A DNA stretch of 64,000 bases, from positions 62,001 to 126,000 of the forward strand of contig CAXXRP010000005.1 in assembly GCA_963662375.2 (NCBI GenBank). The letters run 5' to 3'. Positions 44,293 through 52,286 of this stretch are shown here, in pieces. Positions within the stretch are counted from its first letter, which is position 1. Each line of letters opens with the position of its first letter. The translations under genes and the position numbers were made by a program. The notes below the pieces were generated by a model. That model saw only the letters and a list, made by a program, of their open reading frames with translations, did no database searches and was not told the origin of the DNA. Origin of the DNA: UBA11612 sp963662375. GTDB taxonomy: Bacteria > Pseudomonadota > Alphaproteobacteria > Rhodospirillales > Rhodospirillaceae.

Positions 44293-45069
44293 ATGCGCAT
44301 GGCAAAACTTGTAAGCGAATCAATGGGTACTGTGGCGCTTTGCTGCGCATCAGTGCTAACCGCCCCGGCTTTGTCGGTGGACACGAGCGTCGACGCCCTC
44401 TCTGCACTCGTAGCCGAATCCACCGACAGCGAAATCAATTCCACATTCACTCTGTCTGCGTTCGAGTCTTTGACCCTTGGCTATTTGACTCCCGCCAACA
44501 GAACCGTCGCTTTCGGAGCGCTACCCGGCGGCCCCCTTTCCGCTAAAGCTCTGAACGACATGACTGGCGGTAGTGCTTTGGCGGATGCGTTCGACATTGC
44601 AGGAGCATATACCGCGGATTTGCACGGTGGCCGAGTTGGGGTGTACGGCGGCTACGCGGGCCGGCCTTCGACCTTGTCTTTGGAACCAGATACAGCGTGG
44701 AATTTCGGCGCGTCGGTGGGTTACGGAGGGTTTTATATCCGTGGTGAGATCAGCGACATAACTGCATTTGGTTTGCTCGAGGATGTTGAAGGATGGCAAG
44801 CCGGGCTCGGCTATGAGTCCGGGAACCTTGATTTGCGTTTGACGTATGCGGCGTCCCAGTCCGTGCTTGGGCTTGGCGCGGTCGAGCAGCAGCTTGATAG
44901 TAAACAGTGGTCGATTGGCGGCATTTACCAAATAACGCCCCGGCTGCGGCTGAATGCGGATGCATTTTATGATATACGAGATAACGGTGTCCCGGAGTTG
45001 TTAGTCGCACCGACTATGGCTACGCCACAGGGCACTGGCGCCCGCGTAGGTGTGCAACTCCGGTTCTAA
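44293..45069 (+). CDS. Porin-like outer-membrane beta-barrel protein
   Basis: From ATG 44293 a signal peptide-like region ends near TAPALS. The body has barrel-type strands with GYLTPANRTVAFGAL, YGGYAG, SVGYGGFYIRGE, GYESGNLDLRLTY and a terminal GVQLRF, as in porin C-terminal halves. It is shorter than its two neighbours (258 aa) and only distantly related. The start codon is uncertain because an upstream TTG at 44227 extends the frame. The last 50 bp overlap the convergent ThiE-like gene. Confidence 0.65.
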   Translation: MRMAKLVSESMGTVALCCASVLTAPALSVDTSVDALSALVAESTDSEINSTFTLSAFESLTLGYLTPANRTVAFGALPGGPLSAKALNDMTGGSALADAFDIAGAYTADLHGGRVGVYGGYAGRPSTLSLEPDTAWNFGASVGYGGFYIRGEISDITAFGLLEDVEGWQAGLGYESGNLDLRLTYAASQSVLGLGAVEQQLDSKQWSIGGIYQITPRLRLNADAFYDIRDNGVPELLVAPTMATPQGTGARVGVQLRF

Positions 45070-45712
45070 TTTTCGATTTTTGTGAAGCAAAGCCGATGCC
45101 TGCGATGCCAATGCATCCGGTGTCGCGAAGCGCGTTGATTTTCTTTGCGGTTATGCCACCAAGCGCAATGACCGCAACCTTGGCGTTGCGCACCATTGCG
45201 GCACATCGTACCGGACCTAAGGGCGGCCGACCGGGATGGCTCAGCGTATAGAATATCGGCGAAAGGAACGCGGCCACTGCCACGACTTTACTGGCGCGCC
45301 GCAGGCCGATTGAATCATGTGCGGCAACTGTGAGTAGAGCATTTCGCCGTCGTATCCACAGCCGCGCGCCCGGCGAGGGGCCTCTCGTAGTCATGTGCGC
45401 AGGAAGATGCAGGCCGTGAGCGCCCATTCGGGCCGCTAATCGCCAATTTCCGCCGACAGAAAAAAGAAGGCCGCGCCGACGACAGAGAGATTCTATGCGC
45501 ATGGCAATCTCATCGCGGGCCGGGTCACCATAGTGCCGGAGGACAACACCAGACCCGCGCGGCAAACTGGACACGGCTCTATCGGGAAATGGCAGCCGGT
45601 GCTCATCGGTCATCAGAAACACGGCCGGCAGTTGTCGTCGCCGTCGACGGCACAACGTTCCGCGTTTGAGCTTGCGGCCCGTGTTTGTTAGCGTTGGAAA
45701 CATCACACCCAT
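45020..45712 (-). CDS. Thiamine-phosphate synthase/TenI-like protein
   Basis: The 230-aa protein has the ThiE/TenI barrel order: AARMGAHGLHLP (phosphate-binding loop region), VAAFLSPIFYTLSHPG with the S-P-F/T motif, and IALGGITAKKINAL followed by GCIGIAGIGF. The N-terminal 40 residues are basic and probably not part of the domain. It couples thiazole and pyrimidine phosphates if ThiE, or is a thiazole tautomerase if TenI; sequence reading does not decide. Its 3' end overlaps the third barrel gene. Confidence 0.75.
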   Translation of the reverse strand: MGVMFPTLTNTGRKLKRGTLCRRRRRQLPAVFLMTDEHRLPFPDRAVSSLPRGSGVVLRHYGDPARDEIAMRIESLCRRRGLLFSVGGNWRLAARMGAHGLHLPAHMTTRGPSPGARLWIRRRNALLTVAAHDSIGLRRASKVVAVAAFLSPIFYTLSHPGRPPLGPVRCAAMVRNAKVAVIALGGITAKKINALRDTGCIGIAGIGFASQKSKIRTGVAHLRGRQCPVA

Positions 45713-45733
45713 TCAAAAAAAAGTGACTTTGCA

Positions 45734-46402
45734 GTGTCGGTAATCACCACATACCACGACGTCATGTACCGCATTAAAACAAGTGCCCACACCGCCGGGC
45801 GCGACCCACAATCCATAAAGCTCGTAGCGGTATCTAAGACGTTCACATCAGAAGACATAGCGCCTCTCTTGAAAGAAGGACATCGACATTTCGGCGAGAA
45901 CCGGGTTCAGGAATCCATGGCAAAGTGGCCGGCCTTGCGCAAAGCCGGCGACGACATCGTCCTGCATATGATCGGCCCCTTGCAATCCAACAAAGCCCAT
46001 AACGCCGTCACGCATTTCGATGTTATCCATACGCTTGATCGCCCGAGTTTGGCTGAAAAGCTTGCCGACGAAATGGGCCGCCAAAGCCGCCGCCCGCTAT
46101 GCTTGATTCAAGTAAATACAGGACGGGAGCCCCAGAAGGCAGGAATAGACCCCGCGGACGCTGATATGTTCATTGTCGCATGCCGCCGGCAATGGAATCT
46201 TCCGGTTGAGGGACTTATGTGCATCCCGCCCGCCCAGGAGGACCCGTCCCCTCACTTCGCCTTCCTGCGCGAATTGGGCCGCCGTAACAAATTGCGGCAG
46301 CTCAGTATGGGGATGAGCGCCGATTACGACACCGCGATTGCATTTGGCGCGACCTATGTACGGGTGGGAAGCGCTATATTTGGCGCAAGGCCAGCGCTAT
46401 AA
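45734..46402 (+). CDS. yggS: PLP homeostasis protein, YggS family
   Basis: YggS-type proteins bind pyridoxal phosphate without known catalysis and balance amino-acid pools. The 222-aa product starts at GTG 45734 and has LVAVSKTF with the PLP Lys (about residue 34), HFGENRVQE, HMIGPLQSNK, and LSMGMSADYDTAIAFGATYVRVGSAIFG (pieces MGMSADY, RVGSAIFG). Confidence 0.93.
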   Translation: MSVITTYHDVMYRIKTSAHTAGRDPQSIKLVAVSKTFTSEDIAPLLKEGHRHFGENRVQESMAKWPALRKAGDDIVLHMIGPLQSNKAHNAVTHFDVIHTLDRPSLAEKLADEMGRQSRRPLCLIQVNTGREPQKAGIDPADADMFIVACRRQWNLPVEGLMCIPPAQEDPSPHFAFLRELGRRNKLRQLSMGMSADYDTAIAFGATYVRVGSAIFGARPAL

Positions 46403-46404
46403 AT

Positions 46405-46944
46405 CTAAGAAGATTTCGCGCGTATATCGACTATCGATCCTGGTCCGACACCCTTTAGAACTTGGGTCATGTCCGGCAGGCTAAGGGCGACGCATCCGGC
46501 CGTCGGGCCGCCATTCGGTTTGGCGAGGTGAATAAAAATGGCGCTTCCGCGCCCAGGCATGACGGGTTCGTCATTATATCCGATCACAATAACCACATCG
46601 TATTGGTTATCTTCTCCCCACATTTTCTCGGTCCGCGCCGCATAGGGAAGTTTAACCGGGCGGTTATAGAGTGGATCTTCGGGATCGTCGCACCAGCCGT
46701 CGTCCCGGCCGATTATCTCCGCAGGCAAAGCCGTGCTGGGATGTGCCACGCGGTCAGCGCGATAAAGAACATGTCGCAACAAAAACAGCCCTACTGGCGT
46801 ACTACTATCTCCCTCGTATTTTGTTGTGCTGACACCGTTTTGGCCGAGAACGCAGGCGAACACTTGACTCCCGAGCCGCAACTGTCCGCACGGCGGCTTC
46901 TTTGCATCCGAAAATACAGTGAGTGCACCGAATAAGCTTGTCAT
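46405..46944 (-). CDS. L,D-transpeptidase family (YkuD) protein
   Basis: The 179-aa protein carries a YkuD-like catalytic domain: GDSSTPVGLFLLRHVLYR near the start, IGYNDEPVMPGRGSAIFIHLAK with the first His, and GGPTAGCVALS with the catalytic Cys. These enzymes form 3-3 peptidoglycan crosslinks or attach lipoproteins. The start at 46944 is 10 bp after the stop of the ribA remnant; a longer frame would overlap that remnant. Confidence 0.85.
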   Translation of the reverse strand: MTSLFGALTVFSDAKKPPCGQLRLGSQVFACVLGQNGVSTTKYEGDSSTPVGLFLLRHVLYRADRVAHPSTALPAEIIGRDDGWCDDPEDPLYNRPVKLPYAARTEKMWGEDNQYDVVIVIGYNDEPVMPGRGSAIFIHLAKPNGGPTAGCVALSLPDMTQVLKGVGPGSIVDIRAKSS

Positions 46945-46954
46945 GGTGCCATTT

Positions 46955-47359
46955 TTAAAACACGTGCCCGGAACGGTTTGCCTTGGTTTGAAGATAGTCC
47001 CGATTGTACTCGTCTGCATTCGGACCGATTATGCGGTGTAGAAAATCAGGTGTTATGGGCCGATCAAAGTCCAATCGCATGGCGTCGGCCGCAGGCCCGC
47101 TTAGCCTGAGCACGGTCGCGCGGCGGCCGGCAACGGCAAGTGAAATGGCTCCAACACCCGGGTGGTCGAAATAGGGCGGTGGCCAAAAATCCATAGTTTC
47201 CGCCGCCCGGATCAACGATGCGTCTATCGGCCTTGATTTGGCAAGAACGACCACCGCGCCGCTGCGGCGTAGTTCGCCCACCACACGTTCGACTAACTCG
47301 GCAGGCGTGGCATTCACCGGTATAGTGTTTGACGAGATCATTTTGTTTTCGCCGCTCAA
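46955..47359 (-). pseudogene. RibA (GTP cyclohydrolase II) remnant with catalytic core deleted
   Basis: The 134-residue frame joins two ends of an alphaproteobacterial GTP cyclohydrolase II. Residues 20-105 (VERVVGELRRSGAVVVL, LIRAAETMD, PAADAMRLDFD) resemble the long N-terminal extension of these proteins, and the last 18 residues (YNRDYLQTKANRSGHVF) match the family C-terminus (NxxYLxTKxxRxGHLL). The zinc cysteines and GTP-binding core, about 200 residues, are absent. The fusion is in frame. Either ribA was gutted by one deletion or the short protein has another use; riboflavin synthesis would need another RibA. Confidence 0.7.
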
Positions 47360-47472
47360 TTTTATGCTTGTATATAGATCTGGCTCGGCGGCATCACCAT
47401 AGCAGAGACCGCCTAATCATATCGCGGGGCGGTGATCAGCGCGCGCTATGTTGGTCGCGATTGGGAAAGTTA

Positions 47473-47496
47473 GGTAATTATATATTTGACAAACAC
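47473..47496 (+). repeat. Left inverted repeat of the second IS1595 element
   Basis: It matches the right end with three mismatches in the first 23 positions and is preceded by GAAAGTTA. Confidence 0.9.
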
Positions 47497-47515
47497 GACT
47501 GAATACTGGCATAAA
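47486..47515 (+). promoter_or_regulatory. Transposase promoter in the left inverted repeat
   Basis: TTGACA (47486-47491) within the inverted repeat and CATAAA (47510-47515) are 18 bp apart. The layout repeats that of the first IS1595 element. Confidence 0.55.
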
Positions 47516-47538
47516 TGGCGTAACAGGGAGATACGCCA

Positions 47539-48480
47539 ATGCCATCCGCTCTTTCCGCTCCATGCTTCCACGACACAGCCGCTGCCTATGAGAAGTTGGA
47601 AAGCCTTCTCTGGCCGAACGGTCCTGTCTGCCCGCGCTGCGGCGGCCTAGATCGGATTACCCCTGTTCGAGGCAAGACGGCCCGTTGCGGCCTCTACCGC
47701 TGCGGTCCCTGCAAGCGCCAATTAACGGTCACGGTCGGAACGATCTTCGAGTCCAGCCACATCAAGCTGAACCTTTGGTTCCAGGCCGCACATTTAATGT
47801 GCAGCAGCAAGAAGGGCATGAGCGCGCACCAAATCCACCGCATTCTCGGCATCACGTATAAGAGCGCGTGGTTCATGTGCCACCGTCTCCGGGAAGCGAT
47901 GCGCGACGGAAGTTCTCCTGCGCAGCTGGGCGGCGAAAACCGCGTGATCGAGGCGGACGAAACCTACATCGGCGGGAAAGAGAAGAACAAGCATCGCAGC
48001 AAGCGCAAGCATCGCGGGCGTGGCGCGGTCGGTAAGGAAGCGGCATTCTCTCTAGTCGAACGCGACGGGCGAGTGCGTTCCTTCCATGTGCCGGAAGTTA
48101 GTGCCAAGACGCTTCGTACGATCCTGAAAGCGCAGATTGATGATAAGTCTTATATTATGACGGACGCGGCTGGCGTTTATCGCAAGGTGAGCCAGGATTT
48201 CATAGGCCACGGGACCGTCAATCATGGGGCCGGTGAATATGTCCGTCACGGCGGCTTCATGCACACAAACACGGTCGAGAATTATTTCAGCATCTTGAAG
48301 CGCGGCATTACCGGAACCTACCACCACGTCAGCCAGCAGCATTTAAAGCGCTATCTCGCAGAGTTTGACTTCCGTCACAATGAGCGCTCCGCGCTTGGCG
48401 TAACCGACGACGCGAGAACCTTTAAAGCGCTATCTGGCATCGCAGGAAAACGGATTACATACCGGGACTCACTAGTGTAG
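47539..48480 (+). CDS. IS1595-family (ISXO2-like) transposase
   Basis: The 313-aa protein has an N-terminal zinc ribbon (CPRCGG and YRCGPCKRQ), EADETYIGGKEKNK with the first catalytic Asp (about residue 141), MTDAAGVY with the second, and HTNTVENYFSILKRG with the Glu. An AGGGAG ribosome binding site precedes the ATG. It appears intact. Confidence 0.93.
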   Translation: MPSALSAPCFHDTAAAYEKLESLLWPNGPVCPRCGGLDRITPVRGKTARCGLYRCGPCKRQLTVTVGTIFESSHIKLNLWFQAAHLMCSSKKGMSAHQIHRILGITYKSAWFMCHRLREAMRDGSSPAQLGGENRVIEADETYIGGKEKNKHRSKRKHRGRGAVGKEAAFSLVERDGRVRSFHVPEVSAKTLRTILKAQIDDKSYIMTDAAGVYRKVSQDFIGHGTVNHGAGEYVRHGGFMHTNTVENYFSILKRGITGTYHHVSQQHLKRYLAEFDFRHNERSALGVTDDARTFKALSGIAGKRITYRDSLV

Positions 48481-48518
48481 AATCTACGCCAGAGGCTGCA
48501 CATTTTACGGTACACATC

Positions 48519-49325
48519 GTGTCTAGTGACGACCGCATTACGCTAATTGTTGAAGGCCTGTCCGAGGATGAGGGGCAGATGCGGTTTGCTGCGTTCATGG
48601 CACAGCTACAAAATCTCGGCAACGCAATTAACAGAATGGACCGAGAAGCCGGAGATGGGAAAGCGGCTAGTTATTTTCGCATTACTGAACTGTCCTATAA
48701 GAGCCCCACACGAATTGCTATAGAGCCCAGCGCGCTGCCGAAACGTGATTACACGGGCCATCTTATTATCAAGCAGTTGAACGAAGTCGCTACGGCTTTG
48801 TCCGAGCGCACGAGCCTGGTCGGATTTGATGCTGATCTTTTGGAATATATTCGTGCGCTCGCTAAGCCAGTTGGGCGAAGCGTGAAATCCTCCACGCTCG
48901 TTTTTAATGGGAATCAATTGGATTTGACTGAGAAGATCACTCGTCAAGTTGATGAAGCGCTTGCCATTGAGGATGAATGCGAAGGTTCTGTCGATGGAAT
49001 GTTAGAGCAAATAAATGTTCACCTAGGCGCGAATATCTTCCATACATATCCCGATGTAGGCCCCAAGAAGGTAACTTGTAGATTCCCCTCTCGGCTTTAT
49101 GACGACGCCGTGTCCGTCGTCGGCAAGCGAGTAGAGGTTCTTGGAACTTTGAACTACCGGATTGGCGCGTCTTTTCCTCACCTGATAGCGGTCACGGGAA
49201 TTAATCCATTCCCGCCAGACATTGAAATCCCGGACTGGGAAGATTTGCGCGGTCGTGCGCCAGACGCGACGGGGGTTTTGAGTAGCGAAGCATTCGTTCG
49301 GGAGCTTCGCGATGGCTGGGAATAA
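48519..49325 (+). CDS. Passenger protein of unknown function (268 aa)
   Basis: It starts at GTG 48519, 38 bp after the transposase, and overlaps the PIN gene by 14 bp, so it is translationally linked to it. No family is recognised. It is acidic, with helices in the first 150 residues (MRFAAFMAQLQNLGNAINRM) and a beta-rich second half. As the upstream partner of a PIN nuclease it would sit where an antitoxin is expected, but it is much larger than VapB-type antitoxins. Confidence 0.75.
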   Translation: MSSDDRITLIVEGLSEDEGQMRFAAFMAQLQNLGNAINRMDREAGDGKAASYFRITELSYKSPTRIAIEPSALPKRDYTGHLIIKQLNEVATALSERTSLVGFDADLLEYIRALAKPVGRSVKSSTLVFNGNQLDLTEKITRQVDEALAIEDECEGSVDGMLEQINVHLGANIFHTYPDVGPKKVTCRFPSRLYDDAVSVVGKRVEVLGTLNYRIGASFPHLIAVTGINPFPPDIEIPDWEDLRGRAPDATGVLSSEAFVRELRDGWE

Positions 49326-49827
49326 CCCCCTCTACTATTGGGACCCGTGCATATTTCTCGCTTGGTTGAAAGACGAGCAACGCAAGACCGGGGAAATGGA
49401 CAGCGTCCGCGAAGTGATAGAGCGAACCAAACGGCGAGAGGTTAGATTGATGACCTCCGTTCTCACATTTACGGAAGTGCTTTCGTCGAAAATCCCAGTA
49501 GGCATGGATACGCTATTCAAAGACCTTTTGAATCGAATCTCTAAACAGGGCATCGAGACTAAAATCGCTATGCTGGCGCATAATCTCCGCGATTACTACG
49601 TACAGAAGGCTGTTGAGCACGAAGGGAAAACCCTCTCAACCCCGGATGCGCTCCATTTGGCAACCGCGATCCTTTACCGCGCTGATGAATTTCACACGTT
49701 TGATGAAAGCAGCGGCCGGAACAGCCTCGGCCTATTACCACTTACGGGCAACGTCGCTGGCCATAACCTGACGATCTGCAAACCTATAGCCAGAAACCCT
49801 GAACTTGATTTGAGAGGGTCAACGTGA
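49312..49827 (+). CDS. PIN-domain protein (VapC-like), IS cargo
   Basis: The 171-aa protein has the four acidic positions of PIN ribonucleases: WDPCIF (Asp 11), TFTEVL (Glu about 53), TPDALHLATA (Asp about 105) and FHTFDES (Asp about 125). VapC-type PIN proteins cleave tRNA or rRNA and act as toxins. The gene overlaps the 268-aa gene upstream and a 54-aa gene downstream. Confidence 0.85.
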   Translation: MAGNNPLYYWDPCIFLAWLKDEQRKTGEMDSVREVIERTKRREVRLMTSVLTFTEVLSSKIPVGMDTLFKDLLNRISKQGIETKIAMLAHNLRDYYVQKAVEHEGKTLSTPDALHLATAILYRADEFHTFDESSGRNSLGLLPLTGNVAGHNLTICKPIARNPELDLRGST

Positions 49828-49988
49828 GCGGGAAGCCAAAAGGATCTAGTGCCGCGCAATCTGAGCGCTTCAGTGGGGCCGCGCGCGAGGCAGAGTGCAG
49901 CGAAGATGAAGCCGTGTTTGATCGTGTTTTGAAGAAGATCGCGAAAGCGAAGCCTCAACCGAAAAAGAAGAAGGTTAAGCGCGGCTAA
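49824..49988 (+). CDS. Small lysine-rich passenger protein (54 aa)
   Basis: Its GTG start overlaps the PIN stop (GTGA). The product has an acidic middle (EAECSEDEAVFDRVLKKI) and a lysine-rich tail (PKKKKVKRG). Such small charged proteins could be an antitoxin or nucleic-acid binder; no family is known to me. It ends 55 bp before the right end of the element. Confidence 0.6.
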   Translation: MSGKPKGSSAAQSERFSGAAREAECSEDEAVFDRVLKKIAKAKPQPKKKKVKRG

Positions 49989-50019
49989 TTGCGCTCGATA
50001 GGCTCTGATCGCGCCTGGT

Positions 50020-50043
50020 GTGTTTGTGAACTATATAATTGCC
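50020..50043 (-). repeat. Right inverted repeat of the second IS1595 element
   Basis: It is the imperfect reverse complement of 47473-47496 and is followed by the second GAAAGTTA at 50044-50051. Confidence 0.9.
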
Positions 50044-50129
50044 GAAAGTTAGGCATACTTAGGCATGGCTTGTGGTGACGGATGGTGCCTGGCGAACCTT
50101 CGTTCGCCCCGCAAGTGGAGTTCGCGATA

Positions 50130-50819
50130 GTGTCTTCCGCACGAACAGCGCTTATCGTTGATGGCGACACGCTCTTGCGTGAAACGCTTAAGGACCAACT
50201 CCATGCCGAAGGCGACTTCGCGTCTATCGAAGAAGCTATTGATGGATCGGACGGCCTCGCCAAAGCCAAAGAGACCGTTTTCGACATTACTTTTGTGGAT
50301 ATGGACCTTCCTGACATGGATGGCCGCACGGTTTGCCGCCACATGCGGGAACGCGGCGTGCGTTCGCCCATTATCATATTTACTGCAGCAGATTCCGACG
50401 ACGACACTATTGCCGGTCTCGATGCCGGCGCAAACGACTACATCAGCAAGCCGTTCCGCATGGCCGCCCTGCTAGCGCGTGTACGCGCCCATATTTATCA
50501 TATTGATCAATCCGATGAGGCCATCTTTGTTATTGGGCAGTACAAGTTTCACGTGTCCGCCAAAGTGCTAGTCCATCACGGCGGCCGGAAAATCCGTTTG
50601 ACCGAAAAAGAAACAGCGATTCTTAAATATTTATACCGCGTCGGGAAGAAGGTGGTCCCGCGTGAGACGTTGTTGGGCGAGGTGTGGGGGTACAATGCAG
50701 CCGTGACTACTCACACTTTGGAAACACACATCTACCGGCTTCGCCAAAAAATTGAGGCGAATCCTGCCGATGTGCGTCTCCTTATTACGGAACCCGGGGG
50801 ATATAGCCTCGACCCTTAA
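50130..50819 (+). CDS. OmpR/PhoB-type response regulator
   Basis: The GTG at 50130 (GGAG about 10 bases upstream) gives the usual MSSARTALIVD start; ATG 50082 would add 16 residues. The receiver has the phosphorylation site in FVDMDLPDMDG (Asp about 51), Thr in IFTAADS and Lys in SKPFRM. The acidic pocket near the N-terminus reads VDGD instead of VDDD. A winged-helix DNA-binding domain follows (about 130-229, with THTLETHIYRLRQKIE). No kinase gene is adjacent. The IS1595 insertion ends 38-86 bp upstream and may have displaced its promoter. Confidence 0.9.
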   Translation: MSSARTALIVDGDTLLRETLKDQLHAEGDFASIEEAIDGSDGLAKAKETVFDITFVDMDLPDMDGRTVCRHMRERGVRSPIIIFTAADSDDDTIAGLDAGANDYISKPFRMAALLARVRAHIYHIDQSDEAIFVIGQYKFHVSAKVLVHHGGRKIRLTEKETAILKYLYRVGKKVVPRETLLGEVWGYNAAVTTHTLETHIYRLRQKIEANPADVRLLITEPGGYSLDP

Positions 50820-50894
50820 AGACATCGCCGCCGCTTCCGCTTCCCACAGCAGAAAAGCAGAGTTCGAAACGCCAATCTTATGTTCACTTAGGAA

Positions 50895-51374
50895 CTATTC
50901 GCGTTTCGCGATGTTGGTAAGTAATTCAAACACATTTCGGCGAAGCTCTGCATTGCTCAAACGCCAATACGCGCGCACGAGCTCGAGAGTCTCTGTGCGC
51001 TGCATCGGATCGTTATCGAACGGCGCGGCCTCCTCCGCCATGCCTTCCCGGCCACGGGACGTTGGTATGGCGCGGTCGCCCGTTGTCTCGGGCCCGATGT
51101 CTTCAAAGAAATAGGAGATCGGGCGATGAAGCACACGAGAGATATCGAACAACCGGCTTGCACTGACGCGGTTGTGACCGCTTTCATATTTTTGCACTTG
51201 CTGGAACGTTACGCCGATGTCGCCGGCCAACTGCTCTTGGCTTAGGTGCAACAACGTACGGCGCAGTTTGATCCGTTTTCCGACGTGTATATCGATCGGA
51301 TCCGGACCCCCACCTCTCGTGCCGGGTTGCCGGCCGCCGCCACGGGATTTCTTTGCGCTGAAGGACAACTCCAT
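50895..51374 (-). CDS. XRE-family transcriptional regulator (159 aa)
   Basis: A glycine-rich, basic N-terminal 25 residues precede a Cro/CI helix-turn-helix (about 30-90: HLSQEQLAGDIGVTFQQVQK) and a variable C-terminal region with RTETLELVRAYWRLSN. This architecture is common in alphaproteobacteria in one or more copies per genome. It is convergent with the response regulator. Confidence 0.82.
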   Translation of the reverse strand: MELSFSAKKSRGGGRQPGTRGGGPDPIDIHVGKRIKLRRTLLHLSQEQLAGDIGVTFQQVQKYESGHNRVSASRLFDISRVLHRPISYFFEDIGPETTGDRAIPTSRGREGMAEEAAPFDNDPMQRTETLELVRAYWRLSNAELRRNVFELLTNIAKRE

Positions 51375-51672
51375 TTACCCACTCTGGTTGGTTGTTTTGT
51401 TGATAATTTGTATTTTTATTTGGTACTGCTGACAACAGCACAGCCATTGTAGTCATTAATTTTTTCTGTGCCGCAATGCTAAAATGAATCGAAATACAAG
51501 ACAGCGCAAGCATTGCATGGGGTGATTTTGAACGTGCTGCCTCAATCACAGGGGGCCTCACCCCTGGCGACCTGCTAGAAGGTCAGCGCCAACGAAAGCG
51601 TAAAGCCAGAATTTGCCCATAACATATTGCTTTTAGGCTCATTTTACGCGTTCAGCCGATGGAGCGGCATAG

Positions 51673-52272
51673 ATGCGCCAAGCAAGCGTCGAACGGAACA
51701 CGAAGGAAACCCAGATTAAGGCGACCGTCAATTTAGACGGAACGGGGTGCTACACGGTATCGACCGGCATCGGTTTTCTTGACCACATGCTCGAACAGCT
51801 TTCGCGCCACAGTCTTATGGATCTGACGGTCGAGGCCACGGGCGACCTGCACATCGATTTTCACCACACCACGGAGGATACCGCGATCTGCATCGGCGAG
51901 GCCGTTGCCAAGGCGTTGGGCGAACGCAAGGGCATCGCGCGCTACGGCGCGGCCACGATCCCCATGGACGAAACCCTGACCGAAGTCGCGATCGACTTGT
52001 CCAACCGGCCATACCTTATCTGGGAGGTGGCGTTCAGTAAGCCCAAGCTGGGCGAGATGGACACCGAGCTATTTAAGGAATGGTTTCAGCCCTTTCCCCA
52101 GGCGGCGGGCGCCACGCTTCATGTGTGGAATAAGTACGGCGAGAATAACCATCATATTGTCGAGTCCTGCTTCAAGGGCCTTGCCCGAGCGCTGCGCCAG
52201 GCGGCGGAGATTGACCCGCGGAAGGCCGATTTGGTGCCGTCCACCAAAGGGACATTGGGCGGAAGCCTTTAG
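51673..52272 (+). CDS. hisB: Imidazoleglycerol-phosphate dehydratase
   Basis: HisB carries out the sixth step of histidine synthesis. The 199-aa monofunctional enzyme has FLDHMLEQLSRHS, the metal motif DFHHTTED (about residue 57) and the second HHIVESCFK. It is the first gene of hisB-hisH-hisA-hisF-hisE, with a 298-bp upstream region that shows no attenuator I can identify. Confidence 0.95.
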   Translation: MRQASVERNTKETQIKATVNLDGTGCYTVSTGIGFLDHMLEQLSRHSLMDLTVEATGDLHIDFHHTTEDTAICIGEAVAKALGERKGIARYGAATIPMDETLTEVAIDLSNRPYLIWEVAFSKPKLGEMDTELFKEWFQPFPQAAGATLHVWNKYGENNHHIVESCFKGLARALRQAAEIDPRKADLVPSTKGTLGGSL

Positions 52273-52286
52273 ACTCGAAGTAAGAA

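Larger units (their letters stand above)
47473..50043. mobile_element. IS1595-family element carrying a PIN-domain cassette (2571 bp)
   Basis: Imperfect terminal inverted repeats (47473-47496, GGTAATTATATATTTGACAA, and the reverse complement of 50020-50043, GGCAATTATATAGTTCACAA) enclose a transposase and three passenger genes, all on the plus strand. An exact 8-bp duplication GAAAGTTA flanks it (47465-47472 and 50044-50051). Its ends and transposase differ from the other IS1595 element in this window, so the two arrived independently. It separates the ribA remnant from the response-regulator gene. Confidence 0.93.
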
